From the NCBI GenBank assembly GCA_020636215.1, contig JACJYG010000012.1, forward strand, positions 62,001-126,000: 64,000 bases of DNA, in the 5' to 3' direction. Each line of letters opens with the position of its first letter. The stretch's first letter is position 1. Source of the stretch: Lewinellaceae bacterium (GTDB taxonomy: Bacteria; Bacteroidota; Bacteroidia; Chitinophagales; Saprospiraceae). The translations under genes were made by a program, and so were the position numbers. Positions 35,159 to 43,375 of the stretch are shown piece by piece. The notes beneath the pieces were generated by a model. The model saw only the letters and a program-made list of their open reading frames with translations, had not been told where the DNA came from and made no database searches.

Positions 35159-36559
35159 ATGTTTTTAAAAACGGTAAACTTACTAAGCCTGATACTCCTG
35201 ATGGTTAGCGCGGCAACTGCTCAGGAGAGCGAACACCTGAAATATATCGAGCGCTACAAAGAGATCGCCATCCGCGAAATGGAACGAGCGGGCATCCCGG
35301 CAAGCATCAAGTTGGCGCAGGGGCTGCTTGAATCCAATGCCGGACAGAGTTGGCTGGCCCGCAATGCTAATAACCACTTCGGCATTAAATGCGGGAACGA
35401 TTGGGATGGTAAAAAGGTCTATCAAAAGGACGATGATTACAACGATGAAGGCAAGCTGGTGGAGTCCTGCTTTCGATCCTATAAAAATGCAGATGCCAGT
35501 TTTATCGCCCATTCCGAGTTTCTGCGCAACCCCAGGAAGGAATACCGCTACGGTTTTCTCTTTCGCATAGACCCCACCGACTACAAGGCCTGGGCAGAGG
35601 GCCTGCGCCGTGCTGGCTACGCCACCAGCGCCAATTATCACCTCAAACTGATCGACATCATCGAGCGGTATGATCTCCATCGATTCGATCTGATGAGTTC
35701 GGTGGAAATCATAGCGGATGCTGGGGTGTCCAATCAGGGAGAGGACGCGGTGGTACGTCCAGGACTGGAATTTGAAAATAATGACGTGCGTTACGTGCTG
35801 GCCAAAGCGGAGGAAACCCCGGCCCAAATAGCCGAACGCACCAGTGTGCGTCTTGGCGAAATCCTGAGCTATAACGAAGGACTGAAGGACCGGAATCAAA
35901 AACTGGATGAAGGCATGGTCGTTTACCTTCAGCCCAAACGCAAGAGTTTCCGTGGTAAGCGTACCTGGCATTACGTTAAGGAGGGAGATAACATGTATGC
36001 CATTTCTCAGATTTACGGTATTAAGCTCGATGCCCTATACAAGCGCAACCGGATGTCGGAGGAGGCTCAGCCGGCAGTCGGGGAGCGCATCAAGATCCGC
36101 GGTTGCAAAGTAAAGGATCGGCCCAAACTGGCCAGCGAGGTGAAGCCTGCGCCATCGGAAAACAAGCCGGTGATCAATGTTCCTGACGAAAATAATGATG
36201 GCCTGCTGGATATGGAAGAAGAGCTGGAAGACGTAACGCCTACCCCTCCCAAAACTACCCCTCCGCCACCTCCACCGGTGAAGGTAGAGCCTCAGCCGGA
36301 ACCTACTCCGCCCAAAGTGGAGCCGCCACAGCCTCCTGTTCAGCCAGTGCCCACGGTGGACCCTCAACCCGAGCCACCGGCTGTTCCGGTTGAACCTCAG
36401 GAAACAACGCCTCCCGCCCTGGTTTACCACACAGTTGCCGCCGGCGATACCCTGTACAATATTTCCAAACGGTATAATACAACGGTGGAGGCTATTAAAC
36501 GACTGAACAATCTGACTTCCAATACCATTAATATTGGACAGCGGCTGAGAGTTAAGTAA
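35159..36559 (+). CDS. glucosaminidase-domain protein with two LysM domains
   Basis: A 466-residue secreted peptidoglycan hydrolase. It has a signal peptide (about 1-21, ending AATAQ) and a FlgJ/GH73-type N-acetylglucosaminidase domain (about 25-175). The putative catalytic Glu58 lies in QGLLESNAGQS, with NNHFGIKCG and RRAGYATSANYHLKLIDIIE as conserved blocks. A first LysM-like stretch (HYVKEGDNMYAISQIYGI) sits near 270-315. A calcium-loop-like DENNDGLLDMEEE precedes a Pro/Glu-rich linker (about 360-420), and a clear LysM (VAAGDTLYNISKRYNTTVE) ends the protein. It probably remodels the cell wall while anchored to glycan. An unusually long hairpin follows the gene. Confidence 0.9.
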   Translation: MFLKTVNLLSLILLMVSAATAQESEHLKYIERYKEIAIREMERAGIPASIKLAQGLLESNAGQSWLARNANNHFGIKCGNDWDGKKVYQKDDDYNDEGKLVESCFRSYKNADASFIAHSEFLRNPRKEYRYGFLFRIDPTDYKAWAEGLRRAGYATSANYHLKLIDIIERYDLHRFDLMSSVEIIADAGVSNQGEDAVVRPGLEFENNDVRYVLAKAEETPAQIAERTSVRLGEILSYNEGLKDRNQKLDEGMVVYLQPKRKSFRGKRTWHYVKEGDNMYAISQIYGIKLDALYKRNRMSEEAQPAVGERIKIRGCKVKDRPKLASEVKPAPSENKPVINVPDENNDGLLDMEEELEDVTPTPPKTTPPPPPPVKVEPQPEPTPPKVEPPQPPVQPVPTVDPQPEPPAVPVEPQETTPPALVYHTVAAGDTLYNISKRYNTTVEAIKRLNNLTSNTINIGQRLRVK

Positions 36560-36561
36560 AC

Positions 36562-36644
36562 CAGGAGTGCGGGCCTCCAGGGCCGCGATGGGCCCTTGTC
36601 ATAAATGGAGTTCCTTTTTCACAACCTGGAAGCCCGCACTCCTG
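36562..36644. terminator. long-armed hairpin after the glucosaminidase gene
   Basis: CAGGAGTGCGGGCCTCCAGG (36562-36581) pairs with CCTGGAAGCCCGCACTCCTG (36625-36644), 19 of 20 positions, around 43 bases. The arms are far longer than usual for a terminator and no T-run follows. Ending transcription is the simplest role; an inverted-repeat remnant is the alternative. Confidence 0.5.
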
Positions 36645-36722
36645 AAGCCCCCATTTTAAACATGGAACACCTGCTTTTTTGCAAAAAAAGCGCCACTTTT
36701 GCAGGACAAAAAAAGTGAGATC

Positions 36723-37454
36723 ATGACTCGAATTGTACTGACGACGATAATATTAGGTTTATTTACCTCTTTCCTTCAAGCCCAGGGGTACGCCTTTGGC
36801 GTAAAGGGTGGCCTGACGATCGGCGTGCAACAATGGGAAGGCTTTGAACAAGACCCTCTTTTCAAATACCACGGCATTGCATTCATTGAATCTTTACCGG
36901 AAGACAACCAGTTTGCCCTTTTCGCCCAGTTGGGCTATCACCTTAAGGGCAGCGCCTTTCGCAGCCGGAATGCCTTTGGGCTCAACGGAAATGTCTTCAG
37001 GGCTCCTGCCCAGGAATTTATCTTCCGAAATCTCTCCCTGGTGTTGGGCGCCAAACAGAAATTTGACCTCTTCAACAACGATTCCCGCGCCTACTATCTC
37101 CTTGGTATTCGGGGCGATTACAACCTAAGCACCAACCTTGACGAATACAAGGACGCCAATATGGTCTATCCCATCTATCCTGATGACAGTAAGGAGTTGA
37201 TCCGTGAGATCACCTATGGTGTTAGCCTGGGCGGGGGCATCGAGTTTCCTTTCTCGGAATTGGCCGGCGCGCTGATCGAGTTTACCATCAATCCGGATTT
37301 CTCGTATCAATATGAACAGCCAAGCGCAACCGTTTTTGTGAATAATCAGTTCTTTACAGGAAATGTCAACATCCCCGAGCGCAAGATCCGCAACCTGACC
37401 TTCGAGCTAACGGTGGGCTTTCGTTTCCTGAATAAGATCGAGTATATTGATTAA
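36723..37454 (+). CDS. outer-membrane beta-barrel protein (PorT/OMP_b-brl-like)
   Basis: A 243-residue protein starting at the ATG at 36723, the first Met of the signal peptide (MTRIVLTTIILGLFTSFLQAQ). The mature part is a series of short amphipathic strands (AFGVKGGLTIGVQQWEG, FALFAQLGYHLKGSAF, SLVLGAKQKFDL, YYLLGIRGDYNLS, VSLGGGIEFPF) with a last strand FELTVGFRFL. This is the general PorT/outer-membrane-barrel pattern of Bacteroidota. A role in T9SS assembly, as PorT has, is possible but not shown. It is followed by lptB after 45 bases. Confidence 0.7.
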   Translation: MTRIVLTTIILGLFTSFLQAQGYAFGVKGGLTIGVQQWEGFEQDPLFKYHGIAFIESLPEDNQFALFAQLGYHLKGSAFRSRNAFGLNGNVFRAPAQEFIFRNLSLVLGAKQKFDLFNNDSRAYYLLGIRGDYNLSTNLDEYKDANMVYPIYPDDSKELIREITYGVSLGGGIEFPFSELAGALIEFTINPDFSYQYEQPSATVFVNNQFFTGNVNIPERKIRNLTFELTVGFRFLNKIEYID

Positions 37455-37499
37455 CCGGCAGCCCGTGACGGAACCGGTGAGCGAATAAAACGCAACATT

Positions 37500-38261
37500 T
37501 TGAGCCAAACAGCAAGATTGTGGTGTAAAAACCTGGTAAAGGTATATGGCCGGCGCGAAGTCGTCCGTCATGTCTCTGTAGAAGTGAACCAGGGTGAGAT
37601 CGTCGGCCTGCTGGGCCCTAACGGCGCTGGTAAGACGACTACTTTTTATATGATGGTCGGCTTCATCCGGCCCAATGAAGGAGAGGTGTACCTCGAACAG
37701 GAAAACATTACGACTTTGCCTATGTACAAACGGGCTCAACGCGGGATCGGTTACTTGCCCCAGGAGCCCTCCGTTTTCCGCAAACTGAGCGTAGAGGATA
37801 ACGTTAAGGCTGTGCTCGAAATGACCGATCTCAACAAAAGCGAACAGCACGAGCGCCTCGAAGAGCTCATCAATGAATTCGGCCTGGAAAAAGTGCGCAA
37901 AAGCAGAGGGGATACTCTCTCCGGAGGGGAGCGCCGCCGAACGGAGATCGCCCGCGCCCTGGCGACCGACCCCAAGTTCATTCTACTCGACGAACCTTTT
38001 GCTGGTATCGACCCCATCGCCGTGGAAGACATTCAGTATATCGTGGCGAAGTTGAAGACGAGAAATATCGGCATCCTCATTACCGACCACAACGTACAGG
38101 AAACCCTTTCCATCACCGACCGGGCCTACCTGATGTTTGAAGGAAGCATTCTCAAAGCCGGTAACGCCGAAGAACTGGCGGCCGACGAAATGGTCCGCAA
38201 GGTCTATCTGGGCAAACATTTCGAACTGCGCAAAAAAGTGATCGATCTTGATGAACGTTAA
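37500..38261 (+). CDS. lptB: LPS export ABC transporter ATP-binding protein LptB
   Basis: A 253-residue ATPase powering lipopolysaccharide extraction by LptB2FG. The start is TTG at 37500; no in-frame ATG is available nearby. Walker A GPNGAGKTT (39-47), a Q-loop LPQEPSVFRKL, signature TLSGGERRR, Walker B FILLDEPFAGIDP, and H-loop ITDHNVQETL are all present, in the arrangement special to LptB. Its stop overlaps the start of the next small lipoprotein gene by 11 bases. Confidence 0.95.
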   Translation: MSQTARLWCKNLVKVYGRREVVRHVSVEVNQGEIVGLLGPNGAGKTTTFYMMVGFIRPNEGEVYLEQENITTLPMYKRAQRGIGYLPQEPSVFRKLSVEDNVKAVLEMTDLNKSEQHERLEELINEFGLEKVRKSRGDTLSGGERRRTEIARALATDPKFILLDEPFAGIDPIAVEDIQYIVAKLKTRNIGILITDHNVQETLSITDRAYLMFEGSILKAGNAEELAADEMVRKVYLGKHFELRKKVIDLDER

Positions 38262-38553
38262 AGATTATTTCAGAATTAAGCCGTTCATAATACTTTTTGC
38301 TGTTCTCTTGGCCGGAGGATCAACCGCTTGCGAAGAACCAGAACAAACTATCCGGCTCACTTCCCGGGAACGTATACAGATCGATACCCTAGCCGGCCAT
38401 CAGGTTGACTCCATGCGGTTGATCATGGATAGCGTTTGCGTATCAATATATCATGGCATGATTCAACGGGCGCTCGATTCTCTCCTGGAATTAAGGCGGT
38501 CAGAGGAAGTAAAACTCAGGGCCCGAATACAACAGGAACAAAAACAGCAATGA
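38251..38553 (+). CDS. small lipoprotein 1 overlapping lptB
   Basis: A 100-residue protein with a lipoprotein signal ending GGSTAC (Cys27), starting at the ATG at 38251 inside the lptB end. The mature part is short and charged, likely helical (ERIQIDTLAGHQVDSMRLIMD, LLELRRSEEVKLRARIQQEQ). No family is recognised. Overlaps with lptB on one side and lipoprotein 2 on the other point to translational coupling, so a function near the Lpt machinery is possible. Confidence 0.7.
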   Translation: MNVKDYFRIKPFIILFAVLLAGGSTACEEPEQTIRLTSRERIQIDTLAGHQVDSMRLIMDSVCVSIYHGMIQRALDSLLELRRSEEVKLRARIQQEQKQQ

Positions 38554-38906
38554 AGCTCCAACACTTGCTATGGCTATTGTTTTTGTTGGCTTCCTGCGCC
38601 AAGGAAGGCCAAAACCAACAATCCGTTCAGGACATGATCGAAGCGGAAGTGGCTAAGCGCGTGGAAAACTACCGGGAAGCGCGCCTCAAGCTGTGCCGGG
38701 AACAGGCTCTGGCGGAAGCCAGCAGGCTTGCAGATTCTATTCTCATTACAGAAGCCCGCCTGGAACTGGATACCATCACCAAGCCACCCAAGCCGGAAAA
38801 GCCGGAAAAGCCGGAACTAAAAACCGTGATTGATTCTATCCCCGTCAAGCCGCTGCTCTCTCCTAATCGTCAAGACACTACTCGCAAAGATAGCAGCAAC
38901 CAATAG
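38550..38906 (+). CDS. small lipoprotein 2, ATGA-coupled
   Basis: A 118-residue lipoprotein whose ATG overlaps the preceding stop (ATGA). Lipobox LLASCAK with Cys16. The mature chain is a charged, probably coiled-coil helix (DMIEAEVAKRVENYREARLKL, EQALAEASRLADSILITEARLEL) followed by a Lys/Pro/Glu-rich tail (PKPEKPEKPELK). It resembles lipoprotein 1 in style and could have arisen by duplication. Function unknown. Confidence 0.7.
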   Translation: MKLQHLLWLLFLLASCAKEGQNQQSVQDMIEAEVAKRVENYREARLKLCREQALAEASRLADSILITEARLELDTITKPPKPEKPEKPELKTVIDSIPVKPLLSPNRQDTTRKDSSNQ

Positions 38907-38966
38907 GGCTTTTTTTGCTTTCTCTCCTTCCCTGATGCGCCACCTTCGACATTCTGACGTTCCCAG

Positions 38967-39656
38967 TTACTCCACCGAATGGTAAAATCGATGAAGCTTC
39001 TTATTGAATTTTTCTACGATCCGTACAGCGTCTTTTGCTTTTTGATTGGGCGCCGGCAAAATACTACCGATAAAAGCGGGGAAGTCATTCAGGCGCTGAT
39101 AGAAAGGGAATGGTTTTTCAAGCGTAGCGAGTTGATCATCCATGATGATCATCGCCTCCACGCCATCGGAGGTTTCGCTGCTGGTAGAGCCGAACCCGAG
39201 TAGGAAAAAACGCTTGTTCTCCAGCCGGATGTTGGGGTCGGCCTGGAGGCTGCTGTCCAGAAAAATGCCTTCCGGCCTGCCATCCTTTAGAGCACCCATG
39301 TTGTTGTCGAAAAAGAACAGGACATCGGAAAAATTATAGGCTTCCCGAAATGCTGTCATCATGTTCTGATTAAATTCCCTTTGGCTGGCAATGGTTTCCT
39401 TCAGTTGCGCTTCCATACGCCGGCGGGCCGTTTCGCTGGTATTAGTATCGTTGATTAATGCCTGAAGCGCTTCAGTCTTGGCTTGCTGAGAAGGCAGGCG
39501 TACGATGAGGGCGCCTGCCTTCAGTCCAATAATGTTTTCCTTTGCACGTTGTTGAGGAGAAAGTGGCGATGCCGTTGTCTGTGCGCCGGCAGGGGCGCCG
39601 GGGAATACGGCAAGAAAGAATACCCCGATCGAGGCGACAGCAAAAAAAGTTCGCAT
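38967..39656 (-). CDS. secreted protein of unknown function
   Basis: A 229-residue protein with a signal peptide (about 1-25, ending PAGAQ). It contains a helical segment (QQAKTEALQALINDTNTSETARRR, REFNQNMMTAFREAYNFSD), a beta-rich region (VLFFFDNNMGALKDG, RFFLLGFGSTSSETSDGVEAMIIMDDQ), and a final helix. The pattern recurs in Bacteroidota but I have no family name for it. It is transcribed opposite to the lptB unit and the moxR operon. Confidence 0.65.
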   Translation of the reverse strand: MRTFFAVASIGVFFLAVFPGAPAGAQTTASPLSPQQRAKENIIGLKAGALIVRLPSQQAKTEALQALINDTNTSETARRRMEAQLKETIASQREFNQNMMTAFREAYNFSDVLFFFDNNMGALKDGRPEGIFLDSSLQADPNIRLENKRFFLLGFGSTSSETSDGVEAMIIMDDQLATLEKPFPFYQRLNDFPAFIGSILPAPNQKAKDAVRIVEKFNKKLHRFYHSVE

Positions 39657-39740
39657 AGCGTTAATTTTCAGTTAATGAGCAGTTGAAAAGCCCCCCTTTT
39701 ATAATTCGGACTGTAATATGCAAAGGCAAAGCCTCCTGCA

Positions 39741-39772
39741 TTGTGTTAATATTCAAAAAATTAGCAAATTTG
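39741..39772 (+). promoter_or_regulatory. candidate promoter of the moxR-bat operon
   Basis: TTG at 39741-39743, 21 bases, CAAATTTG at 39765-39772, matching TAnnTTTG at the core TTTG. It lies 68 bases upstream of moxR. Confidence 0.4.
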
Positions 39773-39839
39773 TGGGCTCTAGCGGCCCCCTTTCGCAAAA
39801 AGCACGACAAATCAAATCCCTAAGCAACGGACGAAAGAT

Positions 39840-40835
39840 ATGCAATCACTTGACATTGAAGCACTCAACCAACAAATTTATATTGACAGCGCCTTCATCG
39901 AAAAGCTGAATGAAGCCGCCGCCCGGATCATCGTTGGCCAAAGTAATATGATGGAACGCCTGATGCTGGGGCTGCTCTGTCGTGGCCACGTATTGCTGGA
40001 AGGCCTGCCCGGCCTGGCCAAAACCCTGGCTATTAAAACGCTTTCCAATGCAGTGGATGCGAAATTCAGCCGCATCCAGTTCACTCCCGACCTGTTGCCG
40101 GCCGACATTATCGGCACCATGATCTATAACCCCAGCACCAGTCAGTTTACGGTGCGCAAAGGGCCGATCTTTGCCAACTTCATCCTTGCGGATGAGATCA
40201 ACCGCGCGCCGGCAAAAGTGCAGAGCGCCCTTCTGGAAGCCATGCAGGAGCGGCAGGTGACGATCGGCAATGAGACTTTCCGACTGGAAGAACCATTCCT
40301 CGTGCTGGCAACTCAGAACCCCATTGAACAGGAGGGGACCTACCCGCTACCGGAAGCACAAGTCGACCGCTTTATGCTTAAAGTGAAGGTGGGGTACCCC
40401 GGCAAGGAAGAGGAGCGGGAAATCATCCGACGCAACCTGAGTGGGGAAGTTTTCAACGAGGTTCAGCCCGTTGTGCATCCATCCGAAATTCTCCGCGCCA
40501 GGGAGTCCGTTCGGAAGGTCTATATGGACGAAAAGATCGAACGCTATATACTGGATATTGTCTTTGCTACCCGCCAGCCGAGCGAGTTCGGCCTGCGTAG
40601 CCTTGAACCGCTGATCAATTATGGCGGTTCGCCCCGCGCCAGCATCAATCTGGCGCTGGCTGCCAAGGCTCACGCTTTTCTCAAACGGCGGGGCTATGTT
40701 ATTCCCGAAGATGTACGCAATGTCTGCCACGATGTGATGCGTCACCGGATCGGCCTGACTTACGAAGCAGAAGCGGAGAATATTACTCAGGAAGATATTA
40801 TCAATAAGATATTGGATACGGTGGAGGTGCCGTAG
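39840..40835 (+). CDS. MoxR-family AAA ATPase
   Basis: A 331-residue cytoplasmic ATPase. Walker A GLPGLAKT (55-62), Walker B FILADEINRA (114-123) with the acidic catalytic pair, a sensor-1-like LATQNPIEQEG, and QVDRFMLKVKVGYPGKEEE at the second region of homology. MoxR proteins act as chaperones for VWA-domain partners, which follow directly (DUF58, BatA, BatB). First gene of the Bat operon. Confidence 0.95.
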   Translation: MQSLDIEALNQQIYIDSAFIEKLNEAAARIIVGQSNMMERLMLGLLCRGHVLLEGLPGLAKTLAIKTLSNAVDAKFSRIQFTPDLLPADIIGTMIYNPSTSQFTVRKGPIFANFILADEINRAPAKVQSALLEAMQERQVTIGNETFRLEEPFLVLATQNPIEQEGTYPLPEAQVDRFMLKVKVGYPGKEEEREIIRRNLSGEVFNEVQPVVHPSEILRARESVRKVYMDEKIERYILDIVFATRQPSEFGLRSLEPLINYGGSPRASINLALAAKAHAFLKRRGYVIPEDVRNVCHDVMRHRIGLTYEAEAENITQEDIINKILDTVEVP

Positions 40836-40959
40836 AGGGCGGGAATGGCTGACCGCCTCTAATGAGCCGGTTAAAAATGGCTGAAGGTTGAATGGTTAAG
40901 GAAGCTACTCGCATACACGCATCCACCTTCTATCACGCATACACGCGGAAAATTGTGTC

Positions 40960-41835
40960 ATGGAAACAAGCGAACTGCTCAAGAAAGTACGGAAGATAGA
41001 GATCAAGACCAAGGGGTTGAGCAAACACCTGTTCTCAGGAGAGTACCACAGTGCCTTCAAGGGCCGGGGGATGTCCTTTAGCGAGGTACGGGATTATCAG
41101 TTTGGCGATGATGTGCGCAATATCGACTGGAATGTGACGGCTCGTACCGGTAATCCCCACGTGAAGATATTTGAAGAAGAACGGGAACTGACCGTCATGT
41201 TGCTGATCGATATGAGCCAATCTTCTTTTTTTGGCACCGCCCATCAACTCAAGAATGAGATCATGACCGAGATATGTGCGGTTCTGGCCTTTTCAGCGAT
41301 TAATAACAACGATAAGGTTGGCGTTCTCTTCTTTTCCAATAAGGCTGAGAAATTTATTCCCCCGAAGAAGGGCCGGCAGCATATTCTTCGGATCATCCGC
41401 GAGTTGATCGACTTCGAACCGGAAGGCCGCGGCACGGATATTGGCCTTACGCTGCAGTATTTCAACAACATGATCAAAAAACGCAGCATCTGTTTTATCC
41501 TTTCGGATTTCCTGTCAATGGGATATGAGTCGCCGCTGCGTATTGCCGCCCGGCGCCATGATGTCGTCGGCATTAACATTATCGACCCGAGGGAGGAAGG
41601 CCTCCCGGATGTAGGCCTCATTCGCGCTCATGACGCGGAATCGGGAGAGATCCGATGGATCGATACCTCTTCGAAGCGGCTGCGGGAGGATTATGCCCGC
41701 TGGCACCAGGAGCATCTGGCCTACTTCGTCAGCACGTTCAGGAAGACCGGTGCTGGTGCAGTAAATATACGCACCGATGAATCGTATGTGAATGCCCTGC
41801 TGAAGTTCTTCCAACAGCGCTCGAGCCATTTATAA
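40960..41835 (+). CDS. DUF58 domain protein
   Basis: A 291-residue VWA-like protein without a signal peptide. GEYHSAFKGRGMSFSEVRDYQFGDD is the classic DUF58 stretch, followed by IDWNVTARTGNPHVKIFEEER and a MIDAS-like VMLLIDMSQSSFFG with the DxSxS order. Such proteins pair with MoxR and are thought to help assemble or regulate membrane complexes. The 124-base gap before it carries a CGCATACACGC direct repeat (40910-40920 and 40936-40946). Confidence 0.9.
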   Translation: METSELLKKVRKIEIKTKGLSKHLFSGEYHSAFKGRGMSFSEVRDYQFGDDVRNIDWNVTARTGNPHVKIFEEERELTVMLLIDMSQSSFFGTAHQLKNEIMTEICAVLAFSAINNNDKVGVLFFSNKAEKFIPPKKGRQHILRIIRELIDFEPEGRGTDIGLTLQYFNNMIKKRSICFILSDFLSMGYESPLRIAARRHDVVGINIIDPREEGLPDVGLIRAHDAESGEIRWIDTSSKRLREDYARWHQEHLAYFVSTFRKTGAGAVNIRTDESYVNALLKFFQQRSSHL

Positions 41836-41881
41836 ATTGAAAGAAAAAATCGCGGGTATAGAACAGAAAACGCCGATTTCA

Positions 41882-43363
41882 ATGAAACAGGCAGCAAAAA
41901 AACGGATATTCTTCTGTATTGGGCCAGCGATCCGGAAGCGGTGGGCTTTTGCCATATTTTTGTTTCTGTTTTGGATGCTGCCCATATCCGCTCAGGTGAG
42001 TGTTTCAGCTGAACTTAGCCAGAATGAGATCCTTATCGGCGACCAGATTAAGCTGACAATTTTGTCCTATTACCAGCCACCCACCGAAATCAGCGATGTG
42101 GGATTCTCCGTGCTGAATGGCATTACAGGACTGGAAGTGCTGCGGGCCGAACGATTTGAAAAAGACAACGGGGAACAGGGGAAATTGCTCGAAATACAAA
42201 TTGCGGCCACATCTTTTGATTCCGGATACTATCGCATTCCGCCTATTCCGGTTCTATACCGCCAAAATGGCCGGGAGGATACAGCCTGGACACAGGAGCT
42301 CGGCCTTCGTGTCAACACCTTCCCCATTACTACAGATTCGGTGGAGCTTCAGCCCATCAAAGATATCATCGGAGAGCCGATGAACATTTGGGATACCCTC
42401 CCCTGGCTGGTTGGGATTTTCCTCCTGGCCGGACTTGGGCTTTTCATCTTTTTCATGCTGCGCCGCCCACCGCCACCCCTCCCGCCACCGCCGCCGATTC
42501 GGGTTCCTATACATCAGCTGGCCTTGGAGCAGCTGGAACAGCTCGAGAGCCGCAAGTTATGGCAGCAGGGCCAGGTTAAAGATTATCACAGCGGGCTAAC
42601 CCATATTATCCGGGAGTATCTGGAAAAACGCTATCACCTGGCCGCCCTCGAGTCGACTACAGATCAGATACTGCAGCAACTGGGGCATGTAGGGCTGAGC
42701 CCGGAGTGGCAAAAAGGCCTGCGCCGCTTGCTGCAATCGGCCGACCTTGTAAAATTTGCCAAGGCGACGCCCCCAGCCAGCTATCATACCGAAGCCCTGG
42801 AAGAAGCGCGGTCATTTATCCGGTCTACACAGGATGAAGAGGCGGTGGTGGAAATTGCCCGTGAAATTCCGGGTTTCCCGGGGTCTTCAGAGGAAGCGAG
42901 CATAAATCCCCCACCCTATATCCTGGATACGGAGGGGGAGCCCTTGTTGCTGGCGGGATTCTGGCGGCGTTTCTTCGCCCGCCTGCTCGATATCTATGTA
43001 TTCCCTTTCCTGGTTTTGCTATCTGTTTTTCTGTTAGTGGGCAGGCCGGATAATCAGGAAATCGGTTGGCTCCTTATTTTGCCTTATTTGGCCGGTTTAT
43101 GGCTATATCATGCACTTATGGACCACTTCTGGGGAGGGCCAGCGGGGAAACTGCTTTTGGGAATACGGGTGACTGATGAAAAGGGCCGCTTTCTATCCTT
43201 TGGCCGGGCTTCCTTGCGATTTTTAGGGAAACTGATTTCCGAGTCGTTTTTCTGGCTGGGTTATCTGTTCTATTTTTTGAATCGGAACCGCAGGCAAACG
43301 TTGCATGATATGATGGCGCAAACCTTTGTCATCCGGAAGTTGCCGCCGGTTGGCGGCGCATAA
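41882..43363 (+). CDS. Bat membrane protein fused to an RDD domain
   Basis: A 493-residue membrane protein. The ATG at 41882 starts a signal/anchor (RWAFAIFLFLFWMLPISAQ); a TTG 15 codons upstream is less likely. A BatD-like beta domain comes first (SAELSQNEILIGDQIKLTI), then a membrane helix (LPWLVGIFLLAGLGLFIFFM), a Pro-rich stretch and a cytoplasmic helical region (LTHIIREYLEKRYHLAALEST) as in BatD-type or DUF4381 proteins. The last 150 residues are an RDD domain with several helices: RRFFARLLDIYVF, GGPAGKLLLGIRVTDEKG, RQTLHDMMAQTFVI. The joining of these two parts in one gene is unusual. It sits between DUF58 and BatA. Confidence 0.8.
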   Translation: MKQAAKKRIFFCIGPAIRKRWAFAIFLFLFWMLPISAQVSVSAELSQNEILIGDQIKLTILSYYQPPTEISDVGFSVLNGITGLEVLRAERFEKDNGEQGKLLEIQIAATSFDSGYYRIPPIPVLYRQNGREDTAWTQELGLRVNTFPITTDSVELQPIKDIIGEPMNIWDTLPWLVGIFLLAGLGLFIFFMLRRPPPPLPPPPPIRVPIHQLALEQLEQLESRKLWQQGQVKDYHSGLTHIIREYLEKRYHLAALESTTDQILQQLGHVGLSPEWQKGLRRLLQSADLVKFAKATPPASYHTEALEEARSFIRSTQDEEAVVEIAREIPGFPGSSEEASINPPPYILDTEGEPLLLAGFWRRFFARLLDIYVFPFLVLLSVFLLVGRPDNQEIGWLLILPYLAGLWLYHALMDHFWGGPAGKLLLGIRVTDEKGRFLSFGRASLRFLGKLISESFFWLGYLFYFLNRNRRQTLHDMMAQTFVIRKLPPVGGA

Positions 43364-43375
43364 TACTGGAGTAAA

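Noticed and set aside
34953..35168. 71-codon frame before the glucosaminidase gene
   Set aside because: Overlaps a signal-peptide start by 10 bases, has no recognisable motif and no promoter.
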